64,000 nucleotides of DNA from Bacillus rubiinfantis (GCA_000752035.1 CCFE01000011.1:64501-128500); one strand, 5' to 3'; positions 53,747-62,325 are shown, counted from the first letter of the stretch. Program-made: numbers and translations. The notes: a model not told the origin generated them from the letters alone.

Positions 53747-53770
53747 AAAAAACAGCCGAGGCTGTTTTTT
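53747..53770. terminator. Bidirectional terminator after the Gly/Pro/Tyr-rich gene
   Basis: AAAAAACAGC/GCTGTTTTTT with a 4-nt loop. Confidence 0.9.
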
Positions 53771-53772
53771 CT

Positions 53773-53967
53773 CTAATAATAAAATGGGTAACCGTATCCC
53801 GGATAGCCAAAGGCTGGCGGATATCCAAAAGGGGGACGAAGTGCTAATGAAGCTCCTAGGCCGCCGCCAATAAGTCCGCCTAAAAAACCTAGGCCGCCAA
53901 TAGCCAATGGCCAGCCCCATAAGCGTTGATCAGGAATAGCGTGTGGGCTCCGATAGTATGGGTACAT
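53773..53967 (-). CDS. Small Gly/Pro/Tyr-rich protein, possible coat or surface component
   Basis: A 64-residue protein with AGGAGGT upstream of the ATG. MYPYYRSPHAIPDQRLW leads to a glycine-rich hydrophobic segment (GGLGFLGGLIGGGLGASLAL, about 24-43). The tail repeats FGYPP/FGYPGYGYPFYY. The glycine-zipper helix suggests membrane or self-association and the Tyr/Pro tail resembles spore-surface proteins. No family is recognised. A second frame (53666-53920) is a shadow. Confidence 0.75.
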   Translation of the reverse strand: MYPYYRSPHAIPDQRLWGWPLAIGGLGFLGGLIGGGLGASLALRPPFGYPPAFGYPGYGYPFYY

Positions 53968-54043
53968 ACAAGTCCTACCTCCTTTATTTGCCTATACTAT
54001 TTCATATGCAAAAAGGAGGCAATTGGAGTGGGCAAGTTACTTG

Positions 54044-55552
54044 TTATTTCTCAGTCGGTTCAAATCGTTCGACGAATAATGCTAGAGTGCGAACCATTAC
54101 TCCAGTAGCACCTGCTGGGCCAAGATCATAGTCTTTTGCAGCTGTGGCTGTACCCGCAATATCCAAATGAACCCACGGGGTGTCTTCAGCAAATTCGCCA
54201 ATAAAGGCACCAGCGACAATCGCATGACCCTCGCTGCCGGGGGAATTGTTTAAATCGGCGACTTTACTGTTACGGACGCGTTCCTTCTCGGACTCGAATA
54301 AAGGCAATTGCCACATTTGCTCGCCAGCCTCCATTGATGCTTCCAATACTTGTTCATATAATGGCTCATAATTGGTCATAGCTCCAGTTGTATGAACGCC
54401 AAGTGCCGTAATGACGCCGCCTGTTAATGTTGCAACATCAACTAAGTAATTTGCGCCATGATGTTTCGCGTATGTAATCCCATCAGCTAATACTAAGCGG
54501 CCTTCCGCATCTGTATTTAATACTTCTATCGTCTTTCCACTCATGGAGGTAATCACATCATCCGGCTTAAGGGCACCGCCGCTGATCATATTATCTGTTG
54601 AGGGGATGACTGCTAAGACATTCTGTTCTGGTTTTAGTTCTCCGATAATTTCCATCGCTCCGAGAACGGCTGCAGCTCCGCCCATATCGGTTTTCATCCC
54701 AACAATACCCGCTTTCGTCTTAATCGAATAGCCGCCTGTATCAAAGGTAATCCCTTTCCCTACTAGGCCAATGACGTCCTGCCATTCCTCTTTACCTTGA
54801 TATTTCAAAACAATCATTTTTGGGGGCTCGGCTGACCCTTTGTTGACTGCTAATAGCGCTCCCATTCCTAACCTTTCAATATCGGCTTTCTCAAGAATTT
54901 CGACTTCAAACTCGTATTTAGCTCCTAACTCAGCTGCATAATTTGCCAAATCGGTCGCTGTCAGCAGATTCCCTGGGGTATTGACAAGTGTCCTGGCCGA
55001 ATTTGTGCCTTTTCCAAAAGCATAGCCAACGGTAAGCGCAGCCTGAACCTCTTCCGCAGCAATTGATTCACTATAAATCATTAACTTCTCCAATTTCCGC
55101 TCTGGTTCGTTTGCCTTTTGCCTGTATCCATCAAATCGATAGCTGGCAAGGGCAACTGCTTCACCGAGTGCATGAGCAGCATCTAAACCGTCCACCTTCT
55201 CTGTTATAAAAGAATCTAAGTAGAACGCTGCTTCACCAAATTTATTTTTTGTTAACTTTTTAACAAGTGTACCTAGCGCCTGGCGAAGCTTATCAAATGA
55301 TAAATCCTTTTCTTTCCCCAGACCAACAAACCAAATCCGCTTTGCTCCGATTTTTGCGAAACTATGTACTTTGCTAATCTGTTTGAACTTAGCAGAAACA
55401 TCTCCACTTTTAACTAGCTCCGTCAATTGTCCGTCGAACATTTCATCAAGTTTTTCCAAAGAACCGGCAAATTTCTCTGGCTGTTCAAACAAGCCAACAA
55501 CCAATCCTTCCTGTTCCGCAGCTAAGTCTAACTTCTCTTTTACCAAAAACAT
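54044..55552 (-). CDS. yuiE: Leucyl aminopeptidase, M17 family
   Basis: A 502-residue protein, the normal size for PepA/LAP. An N-terminal macro-like domain (about 1-170) precedes the catalytic domain. Metal and active-site motifs are GKGITFDTGGYSIK, MKTDMGGAAAVLGAM and the M17 signature NTDAEGRLVLADG. It removes N-terminal residues from peptides in the cytoplasm and corresponds to YuiE of B. subtilis, in conserved order upstream of the yuiC/yuiB genes. GGAGGTG precedes the ATG. Confidence 0.95.
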   Translation of the reverse strand: MFLVKEKLDLAAEQEGLVVGLFEQPEKFAGSLEKLDEMFDGQLTELVKSGDVSAKFKQISKVHSFAKIGAKRIWFVGLGKEKDLSFDKLRQALGTLVKKLTKNKFGEAAFYLDSFITEKVDGLDAAHALGEAVALASYRFDGYRQKANEPERKLEKLMIYSESIAAEEVQAALTVGYAFGKGTNSARTLVNTPGNLLTATDLANYAAELGAKYEFEVEILEKADIERLGMGALLAVNKGSAEPPKMIVLKYQGKEEWQDVIGLVGKGITFDTGGYSIKTKAGIVGMKTDMGGAAAVLGAMEIIGELKPEQNVLAVIPSTDNMISGGALKPDDVITSMSGKTIEVLNTDAEGRLVLADGITYAKHHGANYLVDVATLTGGVITALGVHTTGAMTNYEPLYEQVLEASMEAGEQMWQLPLFESEKERVRNSKVADLNNSPGSEGHAIVAGAFIGEFAEDTPWVHLDIAGTATAAKDYDLGPAGATGVMVRTLALFVERFEPTEK

Positions 55553-55616
55553 CCAGATTCACCTCCAAGTAAATTTCTTTCTCATTATAGCGAAAAAGCA
55601 GAATGTTTTCGACCTT

Positions 55617-55997
55617 CTAACCATCTTCTAAGTAGAGAACCAAACTGGGGAGCTTCGGCAGCTCATTAATTCGTTCAAACGGAATGCTATCAATATCTTG
55701 CGGAAATCTCATTAAGCACTTTTCGATAAAAGGATAAACCTTCTCCAAATCCAGCCCCCAATGCTTAGGACGGTAATCTTGCAGATAATAGAAGGCCGTC
55801 AGCATCATCATGCGAGCTCCCTTTACATTGCCATACTCATAATGGTAAATAGCTACACTCATCTGTAATAAACCTTTTACGAATAAATTCTGTCTATCTG
55901 TTAACCATATTTCTTCTAATAGATCATGACAGGTATAATAATCACCTTCATTAAAGCTGACAAAGAACTCATAATATTCTAACGGATAATCTTCCAT
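55617..55997 (-). CDS. DUF309 family protein
   Basis: A 126-residue all-helical protein. The DUF309 signature FNEGDYYTCHDLLEEIW (about 14-30) holds the conserved H and E residues, followed by FVKGLLQMSVAIYHYEYGN. The family is of unknown function, with a fold like tetratricopeptide helices. AAAGGGAG lies unusually close to the ATG. It sits between the aminopeptidase and yuiC genes. Confidence 0.85.
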   Translation of the reverse strand: MEDYPLEYYEFFVSFNEGDYYTCHDLLEEIWLTDRQNLFVKGLLQMSVAIYHYEYGNVKGARMMMLTAFYYLQDYRPKHWGLDLEKVYPFIEKCLMRFPQDIDSIPFERINELPKLPSLVLYLEDG

Positions 55998-56065
55998 CTC
56001 CCTTTATTAACCTCCCCCTAAACACCCTTTCCTCTATTTTACGGATGAATGATTAGGAACGCAAA

Positions 56066-56086
56066 AAACAGGTCCATGACCTGTTT
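56066..56086 (-). terminator. Terminator of yuiC, overlapping its stop codon
   Basis: AAACAGGTC/GACCTGTTT with a 3-nt loop, then TTTTTT-rich sequence on the minus strand. Confidence 0.85.
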
Positions 56087-56690
56087 ATCTCTTCTCCGAT
56101 TGAATTAATCGCTGGCGAAACACTTGCATCGCTTTATCCTCATTTAAAGCCGCCAATTGTTTTTCTGTTAATTTGCCACTGCCTTTTTGGACAACATACA
56201 CATCAACTTTCTTTTTCCCCCATAAACGATATACGTCCTCCACGGTTTCATAGTATAAATCTAACTTATGGCCTTTGATTGCGCCTCCCTTATCTGCAAC
56301 TACTCCGTATCCATATCCGGGAATAAACAAAATCGTCCCAATTGGGAATATCGTTAAATCAGCCGCAATCGTCGAAAATAAGTCTCGTTTAACCTTAACC
56401 CCTGAATACGTAATTCCATATTCCGGGTGATCTTTATTTTTCCCTGTTGATTCAATTCCTGCTGTGTATCCTGTTGCAGTCACTGTATATTTCGGATACT
56501 TGGACCAATCAAAGGCATCCTCCAAAGAAGGAGTCCCAGTAACATTTTGCTTGACTGATAGTGTATTTGCGAGACGGCTAACAAGAAGCTCTGCGTCTAC
56601 TCCGGAAAGAGATTGAAAAGTTACCATTAACGCCATGATAAACAGACAGGTCATAACTGCGCGTTTTGTCCAATTTGTCATTTTATTCAT
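56085..56690 (-). CDS. yuiC: YuiC, 3D-domain stationary-phase cell-wall lytic protein
   Basis: A 201-residue protein. A signal anchor (about 11-32) precedes a linker and the C-terminal 3D domain with the three aspartates seen around VADKGGAIKGHKLDLYY; VTATGYTAG opens the domain. 3D proteins (Sps/MltA-like double-psi barrel) act as lytic transglycosylases on peptidoglycan. It is followed by a terminator and preceded by yuiB. Confidence 0.9.
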   Translation of the reverse strand: MNKMTNWTKRAVMTCLFIMALMVTFQSLSGVDAELLVSRLANTLSVKQNVTGTPSLEDAFDWSKYPKYTVTATGYTAGIESTGKNKDHPEYGITYSGVKVKRDLFSTIAADLTIFPIGTILFIPGYGYGVVADKGGAIKGHKLDLYYETVEDVYRLWGKKKVDVYVVQKGSGKLTEKQLAALNEDKAMQVFRQRLIQSEKR

Positions 56691-56762
56691 GCAAATATTT
56701 CACTCCTCCCAAACTATTCATCCCCAAGATGTTGGAAATTATTCAATAAATGGGAGAAAAAA

Positions 56763-56785
56763 AACTCTGACCAATTGGCAGAGTT
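56763..56785 (-). terminator. Terminator of yuiB
   Basis: AACTCTG-CC/GG-t-CAGAGTT on the minus strand, followed by eight Ts. Confidence 0.9.
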
Positions 56786-56787
56786 CG

Positions 56788-57105
56788 CTAGAACATTTGA
56801 TATCCTCTTTTTCGTAAAACTCTAATCGTAAAACCTGAACAGATGGCACCGACCAACCCGCTGAGAAGAATGATAATGTCAGCGGAAGCAAGTGAGCTGA
56901 GCCTTTCTCCTAAGTCAGTAAAAGCCACTTTACTATCAACAAAATAATCTATAAAGCTAACTTTATCAACAATGAAAATAACTATAAGTGGATAAATGAT
57001 TGTCATGACCCAAGTCATGCGCAGAATCATATTTAGTATGAAGCCGATACCAAAAAATAACACAAAAAATAGAACAACTGATATCAACAAAAATGCAATA
57101 TTCAT
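56788..57105 (-). CDS. yuiB: YuiB membrane protein
   Basis: The protein has 105 residues from the ATG at 57105 (AAGGGGG 6 nt upstream), the same length as B. subtilis YuiB; the ORF extends upstream without a ribosome site. Three hydrophobic segments are visible (about 2-24, 27-47 and 78-98), ending in a basic tail (RVLRKRGYQMF). The function is unknown. It lies between yuiC and yumB. Confidence 0.85.
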   Translation of the reverse strand: MNIAFLLISVVLFFVLFFGIGFILNMILRMTWVMTIIYPLIVIFIVDKVSFIDYFVDSKVAFTDLGERLSSLASADIIILLSGLVGAICSGFTIRVLRKRGYQMF

Positions 57106-57193
57106 CAAAATCCCCCTTTTTACCATCAACTTTTAGTGTACTGAATGGGGAAAACGGAGTCAAAGAATATCATTCAACCGGATGAAAAAAGAA

Positions 57194-57212
57194 GGCAGAA
57201 CATTTCTCTGCC
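57194..57212 (-). terminator. Terminator of yumB
   Basis: GGCAGA/TCTGCC on the minus strand, followed by TTCTTTTTT. Confidence 0.8.
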
Positions 57213-57223
57213 CTCTGAAACGG

Positions 57224-58441
57224 TTAAATGAAGTTAAATTTACCTTTTTTCATCACTAGTGATGCTCCGCCAATCATGTATAGTGCACGGTTGTCTACAA
57301 CCTTTTTCATGAAGGAAGCTTTTGTGCCTGTAAGTTTCTTGCCAAATACGACACCAATTGCATCATCTTCACCAAGCGAGCAAACCGTACCTTTATTGTC
57401 AAATTTAAAGGTTTCAAGCTGTGGCTTATTCCTTATTAATGCGGCAAGATTGTGCGCTACTACCTCACCCTGTTGCATAGCAATTTGTGCTGTTGGCGGA
57501 TATGGACGATTAATTTCTTCATTGATGATTAATGAGCAATCACCGATAACAAAGACATTATCAAACCCAGGCATACGAAGGTCTGGCTGAACTTTGACAC
57601 GGCCTCTCATCGCTTCAAAACCAGATTTTTCAATAATCGAGTTGCCACGGACACCTGCGGCCCAAACGACAGTACCTGCTTTGATTTCACGCGGTTCCTC
57701 GTCACCTTTAGCTACTAGAATCCCTGTAGGAGTAGCTTCTTTAATGGCAGTGCCAATTAAGAATTCGACACCTCTTCGCTCCAACTGAGATACAGCATAA
57801 TTAACCAGTTCCGGATCAAAACCTGGAAGAGCTGTTGGTGCGGCCTCAACACAGATAATTCTCACTTTGCTTGCATCAATATCATATTCACGGCATAGTT
57901 CTGGAACCCGATTTGTTAATTCCCCGAGAAATTCAATTCCTGTAAACCCGGCACCGCCGACAACAATCGCTAAGCGAGTATCGTCTTTTTCCTCTTCCAT
58001 ATTATAAGTAGCAAATTGATACTCAATATGCTCACGTAACTGACGTGAAGAGTTAACATTGGTAATGCCAAACGCATACTCTTTTAGACCTTTGATTCCA
58101 AATGTTTCTGGTTCACCGCCAAGAGCGATAACGAGATAATCATAGGTGATTTCACCATTCTCGAGGATTACTTTCTTCTCATCTTTATTGATCTCGACTA
58201 CTGACCCTTGAATAAAGTCAACCTTGTTACGGTCAATCACATTTTCAATATTATAACGAACTTTATCATGATGTAATGTACCTGCAGACGCTTCATGCAG
58301 CCAAGTTGTTTCATAATGGTAACTATTTTTGTTTACCAATACAATATCTGCTTCATTTACCCCTAGATGTTTTTGCAACCGAACAGTCGTTAACAATCCA
58401 CCGTACCCGGCGCCGAGAATGACGATTTTTGGCTTTTTCAA
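57224..58441 (-). CDS. yumB: Type II NADH dehydrogenase YumB
   Basis: The protein has 405 residues from a TTG at 58441, giving MKKPKIVILGAGYGG as in YumB; the GTG at 58456 lies in the ribosome site GGTGG. The FAD motif is ILGAGYGGLL, the NADH motif VVGGAGFTGIEFLGEL, then AAGVRG, FVIGDCS and PPTAQIAMQQG. A C-terminal amphipathic region with FMKKVVDNR anchors it to the membrane. It passes electrons from NADH to menaquinone without pumping protons. Confidence 0.94.
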   Translation of the reverse strand: MKKPKIVILGAGYGGLLTTVRLQKHLGVNEADIVLVNKNSYHYETTWLHEASAGTLHHDKVRYNIENVIDRNKVDFIQGSVVEINKDEKKVILENGEITYDYLVIALGGEPETFGIKGLKEYAFGITNVNSSRQLREHIEYQFATYNMEEEKDDTRLAIVVGGAGFTGIEFLGELTNRVPELCREYDIDASKVRIICVEAAPTALPGFDPELVNYAVSQLERRGVEFLIGTAIKEATPTGILVAKGDEEPREIKAGTVVWAAGVRGNSIIEKSGFEAMRGRVKVQPDLRMPGFDNVFVIGDCSLIINEEINRPYPPTAQIAMQQGEVVAHNLAALIRNKPQLETFKFDNKGTVCSLGEDDAIGVVFGKKLTGTKASFMKKVVDNRALYMIGGASLVMKKGKFNFI

Positions 58442-58902
58442 TTTAATCACTTCCACCCTTGTTTTTTTATACCCTGTTTTTTGTTATTTTTTACAGCCAT
58501 GTACATTTTTATTTTTATAAAAGCAAGGAATGTATGTGAGAAAATTCACGAATAAAGACAAGAAAGAATAACAATTACCAGCATAAAAATAATAGACCGA
58601 TGACTGTTTTGGTATAACTAATAATAATAGTTCCTGCTTTTCATAAAAATGTACTATTTTTGTCACAAAATATTAACAATATATCCACATTCATCTTATT
58701 CTACTTTACTCGGAATTTCAAGCAATTTACACAACTTCTTTATAGGAAAAAAATAAGTGTATTTTTCCATTCGTTTTAATAAAACAGACAAGTTAAAGCG
58801 GGATAAAAATGAAATCAATTTGATTCGTAGTATGATGGTGAAATTATTGTTTTGTGTTATGATAATGAGTGGTATTGACACTATTAGATGGGGGGATACA
58901 TA
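58442..58902. other. Divergent control region between yumB and yumC
   Basis: About 460 bp, very AT-rich. No convincing TTGACA/TATAAT pair is seen for yumC; a TATGAT near 58855 is a possible -10. GGGGGG lies 7 nt before the yumC ATG. No repeat or structured RNA was recognised. Confidence 0.45.
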
Positions 58903-59901
58903 ATGCAAGAAGATCAAAAGCTGTATGATATTACGATTATTGGCGGGGGTCCTGTTGGTCTATTTACTGCATTTTACGGGGGGATGAGACAAGCGTCTGT
59001 CAAAATAATTGAAAGCTTGCCTCAGTTGGGTGGTCAATTATCGGCGCTCTATCCGGAAAAATATATTTATGATGTTGCTGGCTTCCCAAAAGTACGTGCA
59101 CAAGAACTAGTCAATAACTTAAAAGAGCAAATGGCTAAGTTTGAACCAACTGTTGCTCTAGAACAGTCTGTCGAGAAGCTGGAAAAACAAGAAGATGGAA
59201 CATTTAAATTAACGACCAATAAAGAAGTTCATTATACAAAGACAGTCATCATCACTGCCGGAAATGGTGCGTTTCAACCGCGCCGCTTAGAGCTGGAAAG
59301 TGCTGCTCAATACGAGCGTAAGAATTTATATTATTTCATTGATGATCTTAATCAATTTGCCGGTCAAAAGGTTGTTGTCTTTGGCGGCGGCGATTCTGCG
59401 GTTGACTGGGCATTGATGCTGGAGCCGATTGCTGAAAAGGTGACGATTGTGCACCGTCGCGATAAATTCCGTGCTCATGAGCATAGCGTAGAAAACTTGA
59501 TGAACTCGAAAGCAGATGTAAAAACACCGTTTGTTCCTGCTGATTTAATTGGAGATGAAGACGGCATTAAACAAGTTGTACTCGAAAGTGTTACAGATAA
59601 AAGTCAGGAAACAATTGAAGTTGATGCGGTTATTTGTAACTACGGCTTCGTTTCCTCCCTCGGCCCAATAAAAGAGTGGGGCTTAGAAATTCAGAAAAAC
59701 TCGATTGTCGTTAACTCGAAAATGGAAACAAATATCCCTGGGGTTTATGCTGCAGGTGACATTTGTACCTATGACGGCAAAGTAAAACTAATCGCTTCCG
59801 GATTTGGCGAAGCCCCTACCGCTGTAAACAATGCGAAGGCCTTCATGGATCCAAAAGCAAAAATCCAGCCGCTCCACAGTTCATCGATGTTTGATAAATA
59901 A
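58903..59901 (+). CDS. yumC: Ferredoxin/flavodoxin--NADP+ reductase, thioredoxin-reductase type
   Basis: The protein has 332 residues from the ATG at 58903. The FAD motif is IIGGGPVGLFTAFY, the NADP motif VVVFGGGDSAVDWAL, and the late FAD motif GVYAAGDICTYDGK. There is no CxxC between the domains, which separates it from thioredoxin reductase and identifies the YumC class of FNR. It supplies reduced ferredoxin or flavodoxin and is essential in B. subtilis. Confidence 0.95.
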   Translation: MQEDQKLYDITIIGGGPVGLFTAFYGGMRQASVKIIESLPQLGGQLSALYPEKYIYDVAGFPKVRAQELVNNLKEQMAKFEPTVALEQSVEKLEKQEDGTFKLTTNKEVHYTKTVIITAGNGAFQPRRLELESAAQYERKNLYYFIDDLNQFAGQKVVVFGGGDSAVDWALMLEPIAEKVTIVHRRDKFRAHEHSVENLMNSKADVKTPFVPADLIGDEDGIKQVVLESVTDKSQETIEVDAVICNYGFVSSLGPIKEWGLEIQKNSIVVNSKMETNIPGVYAAGDICTYDGKVKLIASGFGEAPTAVNNAKAFMDPKAKIQPLHSSSMFDK

Positions 59902-59909
59902 TATACACA

Positions 59910-59938
59910 AAGAAGGCATCCGAAGTGGACGCCTTCTT
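59910..59938 (+). terminator. Terminator of yumC
   Basis: AAGAAGGC-a-TCC/GGA-c-GCCTTCTT stem. Confidence 0.85.
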
Positions 59939-59943
59939 ATTCT

Positions 59944-59968
59944 ATTAACATTCTTCCGGTGTTCCTGC
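59944..59968 (-). repeat. 25-bp relic of the yutM 3' end (left copy of a direct repeat)
   Basis: Identical over 25 nt to 61831-61855, which encodes the last codons of yutM (AGTPEEC, stop). The two copies are in the same orientation, 1887 bp apart, and identity stops sharply on both sides. It looks like the end of an interrupted yutM gene or a recombination footprint. Confidence 0.85.
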
Positions 59969-60068
59969 CTGTGTCGAATACACGAATATTCGGGGGTTAA
60001 TATGTGCCATTCTGCACTTCCGATTAAGCAACTTTAGCGGTTAAGCCCTTTTGAGCACAACACTAGAA

Positions 60069-60121
60069 GCGTTCCTGCATATTTACTGGAACGCCTAGGT
60101 TAACGGAAATAATAGCTATTT
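60069..60121. repeat. Degenerate intergenic hairpin element, copy 1
   Basis: GCGTTCC/GGAACGC (12-nt loop), then GGTTAACGG and GCTATTTTGC. The last block is the reverse complement of GCAAAATAGC in copy 2 at 61054. The rest of 59969-60546 is AT-rich and gene-free; a 66-codon frame at 60341-60541 lacks a ribosome site. Confidence 0.5.
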
Positions 60122-60546
60122 TGCCAAATGAACCAAAAGAAATCCGCTATACATTAATGCAAATAAGATATGAATATACCGAAAAAGACAAAGGCAAGAG
60201 TACTATACATATTCATTTGGCTTCTCCCCAAATGATAACTTACTTATTATTTTATCATAAGTAACCCCACTTTACTTGTAAAATTTACCTTTTTTCAATA
60301 TGTCCCCATTTTCCGACCTAATGCATCGATTGCTTTCTGGTTGTGGGAGTTCTCCAAATATCAGTTTTCGTTGGTGGATAAAAACAAAAGTAATAGCTCC
60401 CTGTTCACGCAAATCATCAAGAATAGAGTGTCACTTCGTTCCAAAATGGGCAGTAAGGGGTATCTTAACATGAAAATTTGTTATACATCTCTACACTATT
60501 GTATATTCCTTCCATTATTAGACACAATACTGTTGAGGTGACTATG

Positions 60547-61005
60547 ATGAATAAAACAACGTTAATAGTGTCTGTAATGGTTTTAATTGCTGTAACTTCT
60601 TTAAATATCCTCAAAGGAGAAGCGGAAATCCAATACCCTAAAAAAGAACAAATGATTCATTACTATTCAACTGAAGAATTATTGTTAAGCTTTATAAGAC
60701 CTAAGGTTGAAGAGATTGTCCAAGAGAAATATGGGACAAGAATGCCTTGGAACTTTGTTAAGGTAAATGAAGTTAAGGGAATTGCTTTAGTTAAAGAACC
60801 TAAAGATTGGTTTGAGGTAAAAGCGGTAATAGCAGTTGAAGAAAAATCAAAAACTACATATGATGCTTTAACTATTAAGTTTGATGAGCATCATTATAAT
60901 TATGATAAGAATTTTATGAAGAATTTAAGGGATATTTCCTTTGAATTGTTAGAATATAAAAAGGATGTAAAAGATATTCATGAAAAAACTATGGAGGGGC
61001 ATTGA
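60547..61005 (+). CDS. Small exported protein, DUF3888-like
   Basis: The protein has 152 residues from the ATG at 60547 (GAGGTG 6 nt upstream). A signal peptide or anchor (about 2-22, LIVSVMVLIAVTSLNIL) precedes a soluble domain with YYSTEELLLSFIRPKVEEIVQEKYG and VKAVIAVEEKSKTTYDALTIKF. Layout and size resemble DUF3888 secreted Bacillus proteins, but this is from memory. The gene is noticeably AT-rich and lies inside the segment bounded by the 25-bp repeats, so it may be imported. Confidence 0.72.
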   Translation: MNKTTLIVSVMVLIAVTSLNILKGEAEIQYPKKEQMIHYYSTEELLLSFIRPKVEEIVQEKYGTRMPWNFVKVNEVKGIALVKEPKDWFEVKAVIAVEEKSKTTYDALTIKFDEHHYNYDKNFMKNLRDISFELLEYKKDVKDIHEKTMEGH

Positions 61006-61027
61006 TAGCCTCTCCTTTTGTTTTTTG
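60993..61027 (+). terminator. Terminator of the exported-protein gene, overlapping its stop
   Basis: GGAGGGGC/GCCTCTCC (one G-U pair, 7-nt loop), then TTTTGTTTTTT. Confidence 0.88.
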
Positions 61028-61053
61028 GTTTTAGCTCTACCATCATGACTGCC

Positions 61054-61098
61054 ACGTCAGCAAAATAGCGTTCCTGTCAATTACAGACACGCTCCCGT
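61054..61098. repeat. Degenerate intergenic hairpin element, copy 2
   Basis: GCAAAATAGCGTTCCTG then CAGACACGC and CGTTAC. It shares GCGTTCCTG with copy 1 and has the inverted GCTATTTTGC block. Confidence 0.5.
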
Positions 61099-61170
61099 TA
61101 CTATAAGTACAGTATTTCACAAGCAAGAAGCATATGATATGATTAACAAAAATAAAAGGAGACTATTTTT

Positions 61171-61341
61171 ATGTGGGTTAATTTTTTTACTTTTGCTCCA
61201 ATTATAACAATATTCTTTTATATAGCCATTGTTATTTTTATTCTCTGGTATCTAATCCGATTCCTAAGATTACAAAAGGAAATGATTAATGTTCTAAAAA
61301 CAATTTCTGACAAGCTCGATAAGCCACAAAAATTAGACTAG
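61171..61341 (+). CDS. Small single-span membrane protein (56 residues)
   Basis: AAGGAG lies before the ATG. The frame reads MWVNFFTFAPIITIFFY, then a continuous hydrophobic helix to about residue 30 (IAIVIFILWYLI). A basic boundary and a charged C-terminal helix (LQKEMINVLKTISDKLDK) end at a TAG. The pattern is that of small signal-anchored Bacillus peptides. No family is recognised. It lies inside the putative insertion. Confidence 0.68.
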   Translation: MWVNFFTFAPIITIFFYIAIVIFILWYLIRFLRLQKEMINVLKTISDKLDKPQKLD

Positions 61342-61518
61342 AAAACCCGTCTTTTTTTGTATAACAGTAATAAACATTGCAAAAATTCTTTATTAAGCTA
61401 AACTACTCCGTTAATTTCTGTACATTCTTACATAATCATTAAGCTCATTTTTGGATTCAATAATATATAATATTGATTAACCTATGTGCTGAAATGGACT
61501 TGAATTTTAAAAAAAGAT

Positions 61519-61660
61519 TGGGGCTGTCCAAAAAGTCAGGTAACTGAACTTTGGTTGCCCTTTTTTTCATAAGGCTGCTTCAATAGAGCCTGTTGATTTC
61601 CGCTCCAGGCGGCTTCAATCAACAGGGTTCAATATAACCTGAATTTTTTTTAAACCAACG
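61519..61660. mobile_element. Degraded IS/MITE-like end
   Basis: Begins GGGGCTGTCCAAAAAGTC, a form typical of terminal inverted repeats of several Bacillus IS families. It also contains a 10-bp perfect inverted repeat CCTGTTGATT (61589-61598) / AATCAACAGG (61617-61626) around CCGCTCCAGGCGG. No transposase frame is present. The rest of the gap 61342-61750 is AT-rich and holds no gene. Confidence 0.5.
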
Positions 61661-61750
61661 TCAATTGCTTGGTCCATAGTTATTTTTGAGCGTTTTTTTG
61701 ATTAGACATTTTTTCAACTATTTTTTCTTATTGGTCTTGTTTAAAAACAT

Positions 61751-61803
61751 AAAAAAAGCCTTCTCACTAAGTCATGTTTTTCAACACTAACTATCGAGAA
61801 GGC
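61751..61803 (-). terminator. Terminator of yutM
   Basis: GCCTTCTC/GAGAAGGC with a 30-nt loop that can pair internally; the minus strand continues with seven Ts. Confidence 0.8.
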
Positions 61804-61831
61804 ATGTAATTCATAACCCTTTACATTAACA

Positions 61832-62197
61832 TTAACATTCTTCCGGTGTTCCTGCTGCCGTTGCTGTCCGGAACGACGAACCGCAGCCGCACGAAGCGAT
61901 GGCATTCGGATTATCGATGGTGAACCCGCCGCCCATCATCGATTGTTTGAAGTCGATTTTTGTCCCCTGCAAAATAGGAGCACTCTCTTTATCAACCAGG
62001 ATCTCAATTCCATATTGTTCAAAACGAAGGTCATCTTCATTTACCTCATGGGCAAATCCCATTCCATATGATAAGCCGCTGCAGCCGCCGCCTTTTACAT
62101 TAACGCGTAAGAAAGCACCCTCTTCTTCGTTATGCTTCATCATTTCTTTAATTTGTAGTGAGGCCGCTTCAGTTAAAATAACAATATCTTTATTCAA
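61832..62197 (-). CDS. yutM: HesB/IscA-family iron-sulfur cluster carrier (ErpA-like, YutM)
   Basis: A 121-residue A-type carrier with the three conserved cysteines in GGGCSGLSYG and SCGCGSSF, plus a terminal Cys after AGTPEE. It receives and delivers Fe-S clusters to client enzymes. AGGTAAT precedes the ATG. It lies beside yuzB, yutJ and the yuzD end, the usual Bacillus order. Its 3' end is duplicated next to yumC. Confidence 0.93.
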   Translation of the reverse strand: MNKDIVILTEAASLQIKEMMKHNEEEGAFLRVNVKGGGCSGLSYGMGFAHEVNEDDLRFEQYGIEILVDKESAPILQGTKIDFKQSMMGGGFTIDNPNAIASCGCGSSFRTATAAGTPEEC

Positions 62198-62300
62198 AAA
62201 AATTACCTCCCTTTTTCACTACTAAGGTTTATTTTTAGTATAGCATCGATATACGTCCACACAAAAAAAATTGAACTATTATATTCTATGAACAGGATGC

Positions 62301-62325
62301 TAAAAAGGAGAGCCTCACGCTCCCC
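62301..62325 (-). terminator. Terminator of yuzB
   Basis: GGGGAGC/GCTCTCC on the minus strand, then TTTTTAG. Confidence 0.82.

Noticed and set aside
53666..53920. An 84-codon minus-strand frame with a Trp/Arg-rich start
   Set aside because: It is an out-of-frame shadow of the Gly/Pro/Tyr-rich gene at 53773-53967 and runs through its terminator.
60341..60541. A 66-codon plus-strand frame upstream of the exported-protein gene
   Set aside because: No ribosome site and it overlaps the likely promoter region.
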